Shown one piece after another: positions 45,245 to 53,884 of a stretch of DNA of 64,000 nt. The notes under the pieces are model-generated. The model made no database searches. It was not told the DNA's origin and saw nothing but the letters and a program-made list of their open reading frames with translations. Within the stretch, counting starts at the first letter, position 1. The number at the start of each line of letters is the position of its first letter. Source of the DNA: Micromonospora profundi (GTDB taxonomy: Bacteria > Actinomycetota > Actinomycetes > Mycobacteriales > Micromonosporaceae); NCBI RefSeq assembly GCF_011927785.1, contig NZ_JAATJK010000001.1, positions 5,923,001 to 5,987,000 on the forward strand, written 5' to 3'. A program made the translations under genes and the position numbers.

Positions 45245-46312
45245 GTGCCAGACTCGGTTAGGGTCAGCTTCGTGCACGACACCCCTCCCTCAGTCCCGGA
45301 CTTCACCCAGTGGCCTTCGTTCCCCTTCGAAGGTGATCTCCGTGTGAAGCAGCTCGACGAACCGGTCCCGGTCGAACCGCCACGCAAGGGCGAGGGCCTC
45401 CGGGAATGCACCGCCTGCAACGCTCCCGACGACGCGTACATCTGGGTGGGAGAGCGGTGGCGGGTACGCGCCATGGATCGCCCCACCGGTCTGCCCATGG
45501 TGCTCATCCTGGAGTCGCGGACCCACCTCGATCTGGGCGATCTACCGAATCTGCTCGCCGCCGAACTCGGGGTGATGACAGTTCGCCTGGAACGTGCAAT
45601 CCGGTCGCTGGACGGGGTGGCGCGGGTGCACGTCAACCGTTGGGGCGACGGCTCCGCTCACCTGCACATGTGGTTCTTGGCCCGCCCGTACGGCCGGCTG
45701 CAGTTGCGGGGAACCTTCCTGTCGCTGTGGGACTCGATCCTGCCGCCGATCTCCGAGGATCAGTGGCGGGAAAATCTGGCGCTCGTCGCCGCCTGGCTCG
45801 CTGAGTTCGGCGGTCGGCCGCTGGCGGAGCCGCCCCGAATCCAGTGGCAGGCACCATCGAGCCTGCTGGCCCAGTCCGAAGCCGCGCACGCCGCTGCGGC
45901 CCAAGAGGAGGCCGTCTCGGTGATCGAGGCGGCAGAGGAGATCCCGGAGCCGGCAAACGAGGAAAGCCCCGCCGCCGACCTCGCGGACGGCGATGGGGAC
46001 GACGGGGTGCCCTCCGTCACCGATCCGGCCGCGACCGACATCGACCCGCCATCCGCGCCCACTGTCGCCGCCGGCCACCTAGCCCGGGAGCAAGCAACCG
46101 GGTCAGCCGAGCGAGCGGTCAGCCCAGCCGGGTCAACCGAGCGAGCCGTCAACCCGGCCGGCTCAGCCGAGCGAGCAGCCGGCCCAGCCGTGCACGCGCT
46201 CCGCCCGCCCGAGCGAGCAGTCGGCCCAGCGGCCGAACAGAACGCCGAGCAAGACGCCGACCAGGACCCCGAGGCAGCACCCGGCCCCGGAGCCACGCCC
46301 GCGACCGCTTGA
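45245..46312 (+). CDS. HIT-like protein next to parB, with a repetitive C-terminal tail
   Basis: 355 residues from GTG at 45245; a second GTG at 45272 is possible. The first 210 residues look folded: RECTACNAPDDAYIWVGERW (Cys pair), GLPMVLILESRTHLDLGDLP and HVNRWGDGSAHLHMWFLARP, the last resembling the His-x-His of HIT/GalT-type nucleotide hydrolases and transferases. From about 215 it is disordered and acidic, with a decapeptide repeat of the form GSAERAVSPA coded by a 30-bp DNA repeat (46101-46190). A conserved gene at this position next to parB occurs in other actinobacteria. Catalysis is not shown. Confidence 0.78.
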   Translation: MPDSVRVSFVHDTPPSVPDFTQWPSFPFEGDLRVKQLDEPVPVEPPRKGEGLRECTACNAPDDAYIWVGERWRVRAMDRPTGLPMVLILESRTHLDLGDLPNLLAAELGVMTVRLERAIRSLDGVARVHVNRWGDGSAHLHMWFLARPYGRLQLRGTFLSLWDSILPPISEDQWRENLALVAAWLAEFGGRPLAEPPRIQWQAPSSLLAQSEAAHAAAAQEEAVSVIEAAEEIPEPANEESPAADLADGDGDDGVPSVTDPAATDIDPPSAPTVAAGHLAREQATGSAERAVSPAGSTERAVNPAGSAERAAGPAVHALRPPERAVGPAAEQNAEQDADQDPEAAPGPGATPATA

Positions 46313-46577
46313 GTCACGCCCGCGACTGCACGAGCCACGCCCGCAGCCGCACGGGCCGCGCCTGCGGCTGCGCCAGACGCGATGGACGCCGCCGCCCCAA
46401 CCAGCACACCCCACTCGGCGTGCAATCCGCCCACTGATCGTCGGCCTGCCGAGCCACGCCCACGACCGCGCCAGACGCGACGGACGATGTCGCCGCACCG
46501 GCAAGCACACCCGAGCCGACCGACCATCCGCCCACTGCCGACCTGTCAGCCGGGCGGCGGCACCACACCCGTCCACC

Positions 46578-46730
46578 TCACGCGCAGATCGGCAGCTCGT
46601 CGTCCGCGGCCACCCGCTCCGGTCCGGGTGGCCGGGGTACGTAGCCGCACTCCTTGGCGACAATCGCCTCCACGAAGCTCAGCGCTGCCCACCCCGGCCC
46701 GGATCCGCCACGTGCCGTGTAACGGGTCAG
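46578..46730 (-). CDS. Possible 50-residue protein coupled to the ddl-family gene
   Basis: A frame from CTG at 46730 overlaps the ddl-family stop as CTGA, like the TTGA and GTGA overlaps elsewhere in this window. It reads LTRYTARGGSGPGWAALSFV then EAIVAKECGYVPRPPGPERV and ends DELPICA. The composition looks protein-like with a helix and two Cys, but CTG starts are rare and there is no other start. The region from 46313 to here shows only degenerate GAGCCACGCCCG-type repeats. Confidence 0.3.
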   Translation of the reverse strand: MTRYTARGGSGPGWAALSFVEAIVAKECGYVPRPPGPERVAADDELPICA

Positions 46731-47728
46731 GATGCGTGCTGGGCAGCGGCGCGGCTGACAAGCGAGCCGAGGAGCCGACCGAAGTCCAGACCGGCGGCCT
46801 GGACGGCGAGCGGCAGCAGTGACGTCTCGGTCATGCCGGGCGAGACGTTGACCTCCAGCACGTGTGGCTGACCGGCGGCGTCCACGATCACGTCGACCCG
46901 GGACAGGTCCCGGAGGCCGAGCGCGGTGTGCGCGGCGAGGGCCACGTCGGCCACTGCGGCGGCCACCTCCGGCTCCAGCCGGGCCGGGGCGTGCCAGGTG
47001 GTCCGGCCGGCGGTGTAACGAGCGGCGTAGTCGTAGACACCGTTACGCGGCACGATCTCGACCGGCGGCAGCGCCTGCGGCCCGTCACCCAGATCGACAA
47101 CGGAGACCGCCACGTCCTTGCCGGCCACGTACCGCTCGACGAGCGCCGTCGAGTGGTACGCGAAGCAACCGACCATCGCGGCCGGGAGTGACGCGGCGTC
47201 CCGGACCACAGCGGCGCCCAGACCCGACCCGCCCTGCGCCGGCTTGACCATCAGGGGCAGACCCAACCGGTCGACGATGCGGTCCAGGACGGCGACCGCA
47301 CCCAGTTCGGAGAAGCGGTCGTGTGGCAGTGCCACCCAGTCCGGGGTGGGGATGCCCGCTTCGCGGAGCACTGCTTTGGCGGACGGCTTGTCCCAGGCGA
47401 GCCGCGAGGCGCGGGCGTCGCAGCCGACGTACGGGATGCCGCACAGGTCGAGGACTCCCCGCAGGGAGCCGTCTTCGCCACTCGCCCCGTGCAGAGCGAT
47501 CACGACGGCGTCCGGTGGGTCGGCGGCGAGGGCGGGCAGGAGCGCCACGTCGGCGTCCCGCAGCTCTGCCTCGACCCCGACGGCACGCAGGGCGTCGATC
47601 ACCCGGCGACCGGAGCGCAGCGAAACGTCACGTTCGTAGGAGAGGCCGCCGGCGAGTACGAGCACCCGCAGGTCGGCCGCGACAGCGGAGTTGGTCACGG
47701 CGAGGCGCTCGACAGCGGTCGTACCCAT
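46727..47728 (-). CDS. D-alanine-D-alanine ligase family protein (ATP-grasp)
   Basis: 333 residues from ATG at 47728. Ddl motifs: GGLSYERDVSLRSG near the N terminus, ALHGASGEDGSLRGVLDLCG (about 86-105), GLPLMVKPAQGGSGLGAAVV (ATP-grasp, about 164-183) and EVNVSPGMTETSLLPLAV (about 300). It joins amino acids with ATP, classically D-Ala to D-Ala for peptidoglycan. It is far from murF and pairs with a PLP aminotransferase seven bases upstream, so it may be a second copy or use other substrates. Confidence 0.85.
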   Translation of the reverse strand: MGTTAVERLAVTNSAVAADLRVLVLAGGLSYERDVSLRSGRRVIDALRAVGVEAELRDADVALLPALAADPPDAVVIALHGASGEDGSLRGVLDLCGIPYVGCDARASRLAWDKPSAKAVLREAGIPTPDWVALPHDRFSELGAVAVLDRIVDRLGLPLMVKPAQGGSGLGAAVVRDAASLPAAMVGCFAYHSTALVERYVAGKDVAVSVVDLGDGPQALPPVEIVPRNGVYDYAARYTAGRTTWHAPARLEPEVAAAVADVALAAHTALGLRDLSRVDVIVDAAGQPHVLEVNVSPGMTETSLLPLAVQAAGLDFGRLLGSLVSRAAAQHAS

Positions 47729-47735
47729 TGCGGCA

Positions 47736-49049
47736 TCATGCCAAGTCGGGCCCCGGCACGTCGGAGCCGGGCCGGCCACGACGGCCTCCGGTGCCGCTGA
47801 CCGCGCCGAAGACGCGACGCGTCGCGATCTCCTGCTCCATGACGCCGGCGAGCCGGCGGACGCCCTCACGGATGCGCTCCGGCGGCGGGAAGCTGAAGTT
47901 GAGCCGCATGGCGTCGGTGCCCGTCCCGTCGGCGTAGAAGCCGGTGCCGGGCACGTAGGCGACCCGCGCGGCGATAGCGCGCGGCATCATGGCCTTCGAG
48001 TCGAGCCCGTCGGGCAGGCTGGTCCAGACGAAGAGGCCGCCGGCCGGCGTCGTCCAGCTCGTGCCCTCGGGCATCAGGTCGGCCAGCGCGTCCAGCAGGG
48101 CGTCCCGGCGCTCCCGGTAGACCTCGCGGTAGACCTTCAGCTGCTCCCGCCACGGCATCGTGCTCAGGTAGGTGGCGACGGCGGCCTGGGCGTAGCCGCT
48201 GGGGCAGAGGATCTGCGCCTCACTGGCGATGACCAGCTTGTCGCGGACCGCGTGGGGCGCCAGGATCCAGCCGACCCGCAGCCCGGGGGCGAAGGTCTTG
48301 GAGAACGTGCTGAGGTAGAAGACGCCGTCGCGGCGGCGGGCACGCAGAGGCGCGGGCGCCTCACCCTCGAAACCCAGTTGGCCGTACGGGTCGTCCTCGA
48401 CGACGAGCAGGCCGGCCCGTTCGCAGATGTCGAGGACGCGTTCCCGGCGCTCCTCGCTGAGCGTCACGCCAGTCGGGTTCTGGTAGGTGGGGATGGTGTA
48501 GAGGAACTTCACACGCCTGCCGGCGCGGGCCAGGTCGGCGATGGCTGTCTCCAGGGCCTCGGGGATCAGCCCGTCGGCGTCCATCGGCACGTGCGCCACC
48601 TGCGCCTGCGCGGCCTGAAAGACCCCGAGCGCGCCAACGTACGTGGGGCCTTCGGCGAGCACCACGTCACCTGGGTCGAGGAAGAGTCGGGCCACCAGGT
48701 CGAGAGCCTGCTGCCCGCCCACAGTGACGACCACGTCCTCGGGTGAGGCGCCACACGCGGCGTCGATCCCGGAGAGGGACATCACTTCGCAGATCCGCTC
48801 GCGCAGTTCGAGGGTGCCCTGGCCGATGCCGTACTGGAGGGTGGTCACACCATGCTCGGAGCCCAGCCGGCCCAGCATCTCGCCCACGGCGTCGAGTGGC
48901 AGCGCGGCGATGTAGGGAGCGCCACCGGCGAGTGAGACGACCTCCGGCCGACTGGCCACCGCGAAGAGTGCTCGGATCTCCGAGGCGGTCATGCCGCGTA
49001 CACGCCGGGCGTACCGGTCGGTGTAGTCGTCGAGCGTCGTGCCGGTCAT
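47736..49049 (-). CDS. PLP-dependent class I/II aminotransferase
   Basis: 437 residues. Fold type I motifs: LQYGIGQGTLELRERICEVM, TVGGQQALDLVARLFLDPGD, YTIPTYQNPTGVTLS, the Schiff-base Lys in STFSKTFAPGLRVGW (about 252), and a C-terminal MRLNFSFPPPERI. It resembles the 2-aminoadipate/MocR-like group, but without an attached DNA-binding domain. Likely co-transcribed with the ligase gene. The substrate is unknown. Confidence 0.92.
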   Translation of the reverse strand: MTGTTLDDYTDRYARRVRGMTASEIRALFAVASRPEVVSLAGGAPYIAALPLDAVGEMLGRLGSEHGVTTLQYGIGQGTLELRERICEVMSLSGIDAACGASPEDVVVTVGGQQALDLVARLFLDPGDVVLAEGPTYVGALGVFQAAQAQVAHVPMDADGLIPEALETAIADLARAGRRVKFLYTIPTYQNPTGVTLSEERRERVLDICERAGLLVVEDDPYGQLGFEGEAPAPLRARRRDGVFYLSTFSKTFAPGLRVGWILAPHAVRDKLVIASEAQILCPSGYAQAAVATYLSTMPWREQLKVYREVYRERRDALLDALADLMPEGTSWTTPAGGLFVWTSLPDGLDSKAMMPRAIAARVAYVPGTGFYADGTGTDAMRLNFSFPPPERIREGVRRLAGVMEQEIATRRVFGAVSGTGGRRGRPGSDVPGPDLA

Positions 49050-49345
49050 GACCTCACCTCGATCGCTGCTCGGTGGCTCCCGCCCCGGGTACCCCGCCCA
49101 CTCGTGACCATGAGGGCTGGAGGCACCGATTGTCGATCGTAGCCCGCCTGAGCCTGCATGTCGGCCTGCAGTGACGGACCGACCACATCCCGGACGCCCG
49201 CCGCCGTCCCCCCGGGGCGGTGGGTATCTGCGCGTCCCCTCCCGTACGGTCGATCAGCGGCGTACGATCGCTCGTCGGGGGCAGGAAGGCGGCGCTGTCG
49301 TTCCGTGCCGGTCTCACCACCGAGCCTATTGTGGGGATGCGCCAT

Positions 49346-50014
49346 ATGTCGCGACGTCTGGTCAGCCTGACCCTCGACACGCTGGAAGATCTTCCTCGTC
49401 CCTGCCGGCAGTGCGTCTACTGGGAGCTGGATCCGGTCTCCGCCGACCGGGCCTGCGCCGCCGGTGACCCCGGTCTGGAGAAGGAGGCGTGGGTCTCCCA
49501 GACGCTGCTGGAGTGGGGTTCCTGCGGCAAGCTCGCGTACGTCGACGGCATGCCGGCGGGTTTCGTGATGTACGCGCCGCCCGCCTACGTGCCCCGCTCG
49601 ATGGCCTTTCCGACCTCTCCGGTCTCGGCCGACGCGGCGCTGCTGATGACCGCCAACGTGGTCGCCTCGTTCTCCGGCGGCGGGTTGGGCCGGATGCTGG
49701 TGCAGGGTGTGGCGCGGGATCTGACCAAGCGGGGGATCAAGGCGATCGAGGCGTTCGGCGATGCCAAGTTCGGTGACGCGGACGACCCGGCCGGTGGCTG
49801 CGTGGCGCCGGCCGATTTCTTCCTGTCGGTCGGTTTCAAGACCGTACGTCCGCATCCCCGCTTCCCCCGCCTGCGGCTTGAGCTGCGCACCGCGCTGAGC
49901 TGGAAGTCCGACGTCGAGTACGCGCTGGAGAAGCTCCTCGGCTCGATGAGCCCGGAAACCCTGCTGCGTCCGGTTCGACCGGCACCGGCCACCCGGTCCA
50001 CCAGCAGCAACTGA
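49346..50014 (+). CDS. GNAT-family N-acetyltransferase
   Basis: 222 residues from ATG at 49346 (MSRRLVSLTLDTLEDLPRPC); ATG at 49337 is nine bases earlier and cannot be excluded. The core GNAT segments are GKLAYVDGMPAGFVMYAPPA (about 69-88), VVASFSGGGLGRMLVQGVAR (acetyl-CoA loop, about 109-128) and GVARDLTKRGIKAIEAFGDA. Two Cys near the N terminus (PCRQC) are unusual. It faces away from the aminotransferase gene and the 296-bp gap between them shows no other feature. Confidence 0.85.
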   Translation: MSRRLVSLTLDTLEDLPRPCRQCVYWELDPVSADRACAAGDPGLEKEAWVSQTLLEWGSCGKLAYVDGMPAGFVMYAPPAYVPRSMAFPTSPVSADAALLMTANVVASFSGGGLGRMLVQGVARDLTKRGIKAIEAFGDAKFGDADDPAGGCVAPADFFLSVGFKTVRPHPRFPRLRLELRTALSWKSDVEYALEKLLGSMSPETLLRPVRPAPATRSTSSN

Positions 50015-50070
50015 CGGTCGGGCGGCGGCCTTTCGCCCGGGCGGGGTCAGTCGACCCACGGGCGGGAGGG

Positions 50071-51231
50071 TCAGTCGACGACGGTGCCGGCGGTGACCAC
50101 CGCCCGCAGTTCGCTGACGTCGATCGAGCCGGTCGGTACGTCCCGTTCGATCGGGAAGTACATGCGCTGCACCGCGGCCACGATCGCCTCGACCACCCGG
50201 TCCCGGAAACGGGGGTCGATGAGCCGGGCTCGGTCGGTCGGCGAGGTGAGGTAGCCGACCTCCACCCGTACCGCCGGCATGCGCGTGAGCCGCAGCAGGT
50301 CCCACGTCTTGGCGTGGGTGCGGCAGTCCCGCAGCCCGGTCCGGGCGACGATCTCCCGCTGCACCAGCCCGGCCAGCCGCTCGCCTGTCGACGAGGTGAC
50401 CCCGTTGTCGGTGCCGTAGTGGTAGGTCGCCACCCCTTCCGCCTCCGGGTTGGCGTGCCCGTCCAGGTGCAGCGACACGAACACGTCGGCGCCGAGCGAG
50501 TTGGCGAGCATCGCCCGCTCGGTGTCCGGCAGGCACTTGTCCGGCGCGGGACCCCGGGTGAGCTGCACCCGTACACCGGAGGCGGCGAGCCGTCCCTCCA
50601 GCCGGCTCGCCAGGTCGTGGACCAGATCCGCCTCCGTCCAGCGCAGCGGGCCGTCCGGCACCACCATGCCCGGGTCGGTGCCTCCGTGCCCGGGGTCGAT
50701 GACCACCGTCTTGCCGACGAGCGCCGGCCCGGACTGGCGGATCGCGTCGGACTCGCGGAGCCACTGCGGGCGCCCGCCGACGACCTTGCGGCCGATCCGG
50801 CGCAGGGCGTCCATCGTGTGCGGCCCGCAGGAGCCGTCGGGGGTGAGCCCGACCTCCCGCTGGAACTGCGCCACGGCGCGGGAGGTCCGGATGCCGTAGA
50901 TGGCGTCGGCGCGGCCGACGTCGTACCCCATCTCCAGTAGTCGTTCCTGGAGCGAGCGGACGTCCTCGCCGGTGAGCGGGTCGGGCACCGCGTGGTAGAG
51001 GGTGCGGGCGCCGAGCCGCCACCGCGCGGCCTCCAGGGCGCCCCAGGTCTCCGTGCCGACGCGGCCGTCCACGCTGAGCCCACGGGACTGCTGGAACGCC
51101 CGCACCGCGCGTTCGGCGTCGACGTCGAACTCGTCGGTCTGCGGACCGGCGGCGAGCAGGTCGAGACCATGCAGGATGGTACGGATCTCCGTGACCGCTG
51201 GTCCCCGGTCACCGGGTCGGATCGGACGCAC
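50071..51231 (-). CDS. cwlM: CwlM-type N-acetylmuramoyl-L-alanine amidase homologue
   Basis: 386 residues from GTG at 51231. Two peptidoglycan-binding repeats (about 5-65 and 85-150, e.g. AVRAFQQSRGLSVDGRVGTE and AVAQFQREVGLTPDGSCGPH) precede an amidase_3 domain (about 172-360) with zinc ligands visible in DPGHGGTDPG, the Glu of TEADLV and SLHLDGH, and the catalytic-type Glu in RVEVGYL. There is no signal peptide or membrane helix. In mycobacteria the same gene beside trxA encodes a cytoplasmic protein that activates MurA rather than cutting peptidoglycan. Confidence 0.9.
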   Translation of the reverse strand: MRPIRPGDRGPAVTEIRTILHGLDLLAAGPQTDEFDVDAERAVRAFQQSRGLSVDGRVGTETWGALEAARWRLGARTLYHAVPDPLTGEDVRSLQERLLEMGYDVGRADAIYGIRTSRAVAQFQREVGLTPDGSCGPHTMDALRRIGRKVVGGRPQWLRESDAIRQSGPALVGKTVVIDPGHGGTDPGMVVPDGPLRWTEADLVHDLASRLEGRLAASGVRVQLTRGPAPDKCLPDTERAMLANSLGADVFVSLHLDGHANPEAEGVATYHYGTDNGVTSSTGERLAGLVQREIVARTGLRDCRTHAKTWDLLRLTRMPAVRVEVGYLTSPTDRARLIDPRFRDRVVEAIVAAVQRMYFPIERDVPTGSIDVSELRAVVTAGTVVD

Positions 51232-51341
51232 GCTCGACCCCCTCTGCAGGAAGCTGGCTGGCCGGGCGGCCCAGGCTTGAGGTTATGCGTTCCGGGGCGG
51301 CCAGGTGGCTAGGGCCGGAAAAACGCGGGCCGCGAAGACAG

Positions 51342-51376
51342 CGAACCCCGTACCCAACGATCGGGTACGGGGTTCG
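51342..51376 (-). terminator. Hairpin between trxA and cwlM
   Basis: Perfect 14-bp arms CGAACCCCGTACCC and GGGTACGGGGTTCG with a 7-base loop, 17 bp past the trxA stop. No strong T-run on the minus strand within ten bases; TTTTTCC follows at about 22. Confidence 0.8.
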
Positions 51377-51392
51377 GTGGCTTTTCTGCTGG

Positions 51393-51716
51393 TCAGAGGG
51401 CCGACTCGATGAGCCGAACCAACTCGCCCTTCGGCTTGGCGCCAGCGATCGACTGGACGGGCTGACCGTTCTTGAAGACGGTGAGCGTCGGCACCGACAT
51501 GACCCGGTAGGCGCGTGCCGTCTCCGGGTTCTCGTCGATGTTGAGCTTGACGATGCTGACCCGGTCGCCCATCTCGCCGGCGATTTCCTCGAGCAGCGGC
51601 GACACCTTGCGGCACGGACCGCACCACTCGGCCCAGAAGTCCACCAGAACCGGCTTGTCTGCCTGCAACACGTCAGCGACGAAGCTCTTGTCGGTGACCG
51701 CCTTGGTATTTCCCAC
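51393..51716 (-). CDS. trxA: Thioredoxin
   Basis: 107 residues from GTG at 51716 with GGAGGGCATA upstream. DFWAEWCGPCRKVSPLLEEI holds the WCGPC redox site; cis-Pro in VMSVPTLTVFKNGQ. Reduces protein disulfides with electrons from TrxB, whose stop lies 30 bp upstream. Confidence 0.98.
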   Translation of the reverse strand: MGNTKAVTDKSFVADVLQADKPVLVDFWAEWCGPCRKVSPLLEEIAGEMGDRVSIVKLNIDENPETARAYRVMSVPTLTVFKNGQPVQSIAGAKPKGELVRLIESAL

Positions 51717-51746
51717 TATGCCCTCCTCCGGGATGTATTTCCTGTT

Positions 51747-52697
51747 TCAGCTGAGCGTCGCGATGAACCGCTCGGCGTCAAGCGCGGCGGCACAGCCGGT
51801 GCCGGCCGCGGTGATCGCCTGACGGTAGGTGTGGTCGACCAGGTCGCCTGCGGCGAAGACGCCGGGCACGCTCGTCCGGGTGCTTGGCGCCTGGACCTTC
51901 ACGTACCCCTCGTCGTCCATCTCGACCTGGCCCCGGAAGAGCTCACTGCGGGGGTCGTGGCCGATGGCCACGAAGACGCCGGTGACGTCCAGCACCTTGG
52001 ACTCGCCGGTGTGCACGTTGCGGACCCGTACGCCGGTGACCTTGCCGTCGGCGCCCAGGATCTCCTCGACGGTGCTGTTCCACTCGACCTTGATCTTCTC
52101 GTTGCCCAGCGCCCGGTCCGCCATGATCTTGCTGGCACGGAACGAGTCTCGCCGGTGGATGATCGTGACCGAGTCGGCGAAGCGGGTGAGGAAGCTTGCC
52201 TCCTCCATCGCCGAGTCACCACCGCCGACGACAACGATGTGCTGGTTGCGGAAGAAGAACCCGTCACAGGTGGCACACGAGGAGACGCCGTGGCCCAGGT
52301 ATTCCTGCTCGCCCGGCACGCCCAGCGGACGCCAGGCCGAGCCGGTGGAGAGGATTACCGCGCGGGCCTGGTAGGCGGTCTCGCCGACCCAGACGGTGCT
52401 CACCGCGCCGGCGCCGGCGTCGCCGGTGTCCACCAGCTCGACGCGGGTCACGTCGTCGGTGAGGAACTCGGCGCCGAAGCGCTCGGCCTGCTTACGCATG
52501 TTGTCCATCAGCTCGGGGCCGAGGATGCCGTCGGCGAACCCGGGGAAGTTCTCCACCTCGGTGGTGGTCATCAGCGCGCCGCCGGACTGCACGCCCTCGA
52601 TGATCAGCGGCTTCAGGTTGGCGCGGGCCGCGTAGACCGCCGCCGTGTAACCGGCCGGGCCGGAGCCGATGATGATCAGGTTGCGGACCTCGTCCAC
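51747..52697 (-). CDS. trxB: Thioredoxin reductase
   Basis: 316 residues from GTG at 52697 with GGAGACGGCA upstream. FAD motif [20 protein letters not shown], redox CATC in [12 protein letters not shown] (about 135), NADPH motif [16 protein letters not shown] and C-terminal [20 protein letters not shown]. Uses NADPH to reduce TrxA. A SigR-like promoter lies about 95 bp upstream. Confidence 0.97.
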   Translation of the reverse strand: MDEVRNLIIIGSGPAGYTAAVYAARANLKPLIIEGVQSGGALMTTTEVENFPGFADGILGPELMDNMRKQAERFGAEFLTDDVTRVELVDTGDAGAGAVSTVWVGETAYQARAVILSTGSAWRPLGVPGEQEYLGHGVSSCATCDGFFFRNQHIVVVGGGDSAMEEASFLTRFADSVTIIHRRDSFRASKIMADRALGNEKIKVEWNSTVEEILGADGKVTGVRVRNVHTGESKVLDVTGVFVAIGHDPRSELFRGQVEMDDEGYVKVQAPSTRTSVPGVFAAGDLVDHTYRQAITAAGTGCAAALDAERFIATLS

Positions 52698-52792
52698 TGC
52701 CGTCTCCCGAGTTGTGTGTGTTCGGCGTCGGCGCGCGCACCGATGCTGATCCAAGTGCCGGCGGGTGGTGCGTGCCGGCAACTGACTTCCAG

Positions 52793-52820
52793 AACGTCAT
52801 CGTACGAAGTGGGGATTCCC
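52793..52820 (-). promoter_or_regulatory. SigR-like (thiol stress) promoter for trxBA
   Basis: On the minus strand GGGAAT (52815-52820) and GTT (52793-52795) are separated by 19 bp. SigR of Streptomyces, and its mycobacterial counterpart SigH, read GGGAAT followed about 18 bp later by GTT, and trxBA is a classic target. The spacing is one base longer than the commonest form. Confidence 0.6.
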
Positions 52821-52879
52821 GAGCCGGGCATCCGGTGGGTCAGGTCACGTGGACGGTTATCGCACCGATGACCGCGGAT

Positions 52880-53884
52880 TCACCCTACCCGCGCTGAATA
52901 CCTGCCGTCCGAGCCGGACCCGGGGACGCCGCACTCCGGGCCGCTCACCCAGGCCCAGCGGGCACCGGCCGCGTCGGTGAACCGGATGACCAGTGCCTGC
53001 TCGCCCTGGAACCTGGCGTAGTCGAGCACCTCGACCACCAGCGGCGCGGACCCGTGCTCGGCAGCCACGTCCGCCAGGCAGGCCGTGAGCGCGGCCTCGT
53101 CGGTGAGCCGGGTCAACTGGTCCGTGCCGTCCGGAGCGGGCCGGCGGCCCCCCTCGGCGTCCACACCGGGCTGCTCGCCGGGACCTCCGCTGGGCTCCTT
53201 GAACGGACGGGCGGTCACGGCGCTGCCCGTGGACTGCCCGAGGGTCTGCGGGGTGTAGTCGGTGCCGCTGCGCAGCGGCGGCCCGGTGGTGCGCGCCGCC
53301 CCGGCCCCCGCCGCTGCTTCGGGCGCGCTGGCCGGGCGGTCCATGGCGCTGGTGTCGGCGGTGTCAGCGCCGTTCCCCGTCAGTTGGGTGAGCCCCAGTC
53401 CGACCGCGACGACGGCGACTGCCGCGACGGCCACCGGAGCGGCACCTCGGACCCACCGTCGCTGCCGTCGCTGTCGACGCCCCGGACCGGTGGGAGTGCT
53501 TCGCCCCGGCTCGGCCGGCGCGGAGCCGGCGGGCCGGCGACCGCCCTGCGCAGGCAGAAGCACCGGCGTCGCGGAGCCGGCAGCGGGCTCCGGCGTGCTC
53601 GTGGAGTGCTCGCTGTCATCCGGCAGGGGACCTGCCGCCGCCAGCGCCTCGGTGAGTCGGTCGGCGACATCTGGCGGCATCTCCGGGGCTGGCTCGGCCC
53701 ACCGCGCCAGGTCCGCGTGGACCTGTGTGATCGCGGGCGCCAGCAGCGCGTACGCCTGCGCCCAGGCCGGGTCGACGGCCACCAGTCGGGCGACCTCCGA
53801 CTCCTGCGGAGTGCCGTCCAACGCCCCGCCGAGGTAGTCGGCGAGCAGGTCGTTGTCGACCTCCCTGAACCCCTCGGTCGTCAC
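52880..53884 (-). CDS. SigM anti-sigma factor-like membrane protein
   Basis: 334 residues from GTG at 53884, overlapping the sigM stop as GTGA. Cytoplasmic N-terminal region (about 1-165, EVDNDLLADYLGGALDGTPQ, then disordered), one membrane helix (about 168-188, APVAVAAVAVVAVGLGLTQL), and an extracytoplasmic domain ending TACLADVAAEHGSAPLVVEV, CGVPGSGSDG. The length, helix position and coupling match anti-sigma proteins beside sigM in other actinobacteria. No zinc motif is visible. Confidence 0.8.
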   Translation of the reverse strand: MTTEGFREVDNDLLADYLGGALDGTPQESEVARLVAVDPAWAQAYALLAPAITQVHADLARWAEPAPEMPPDVADRLTEALAAAGPLPDDSEHSTSTPEPAAGSATPVLLPAQGGRRPAGSAPAEPGRSTPTGPGRRQRRQRRWVRGAAPVAVAAVAVVAVGLGLTQLTGNGADTADTSAMDRPASAPEAAAGAGAARTTGPPLRSGTDYTPQTLGQSTGSAVTARPFKEPSGGPGEQPGVDAEGGRRPAPDGTDQLTRLTDEAALTACLADVAAEHGSAPLVVEVLDYARFQGEQALVIRFTDAAGARWAWVSGPECGVPGSGSDGRYSARVG

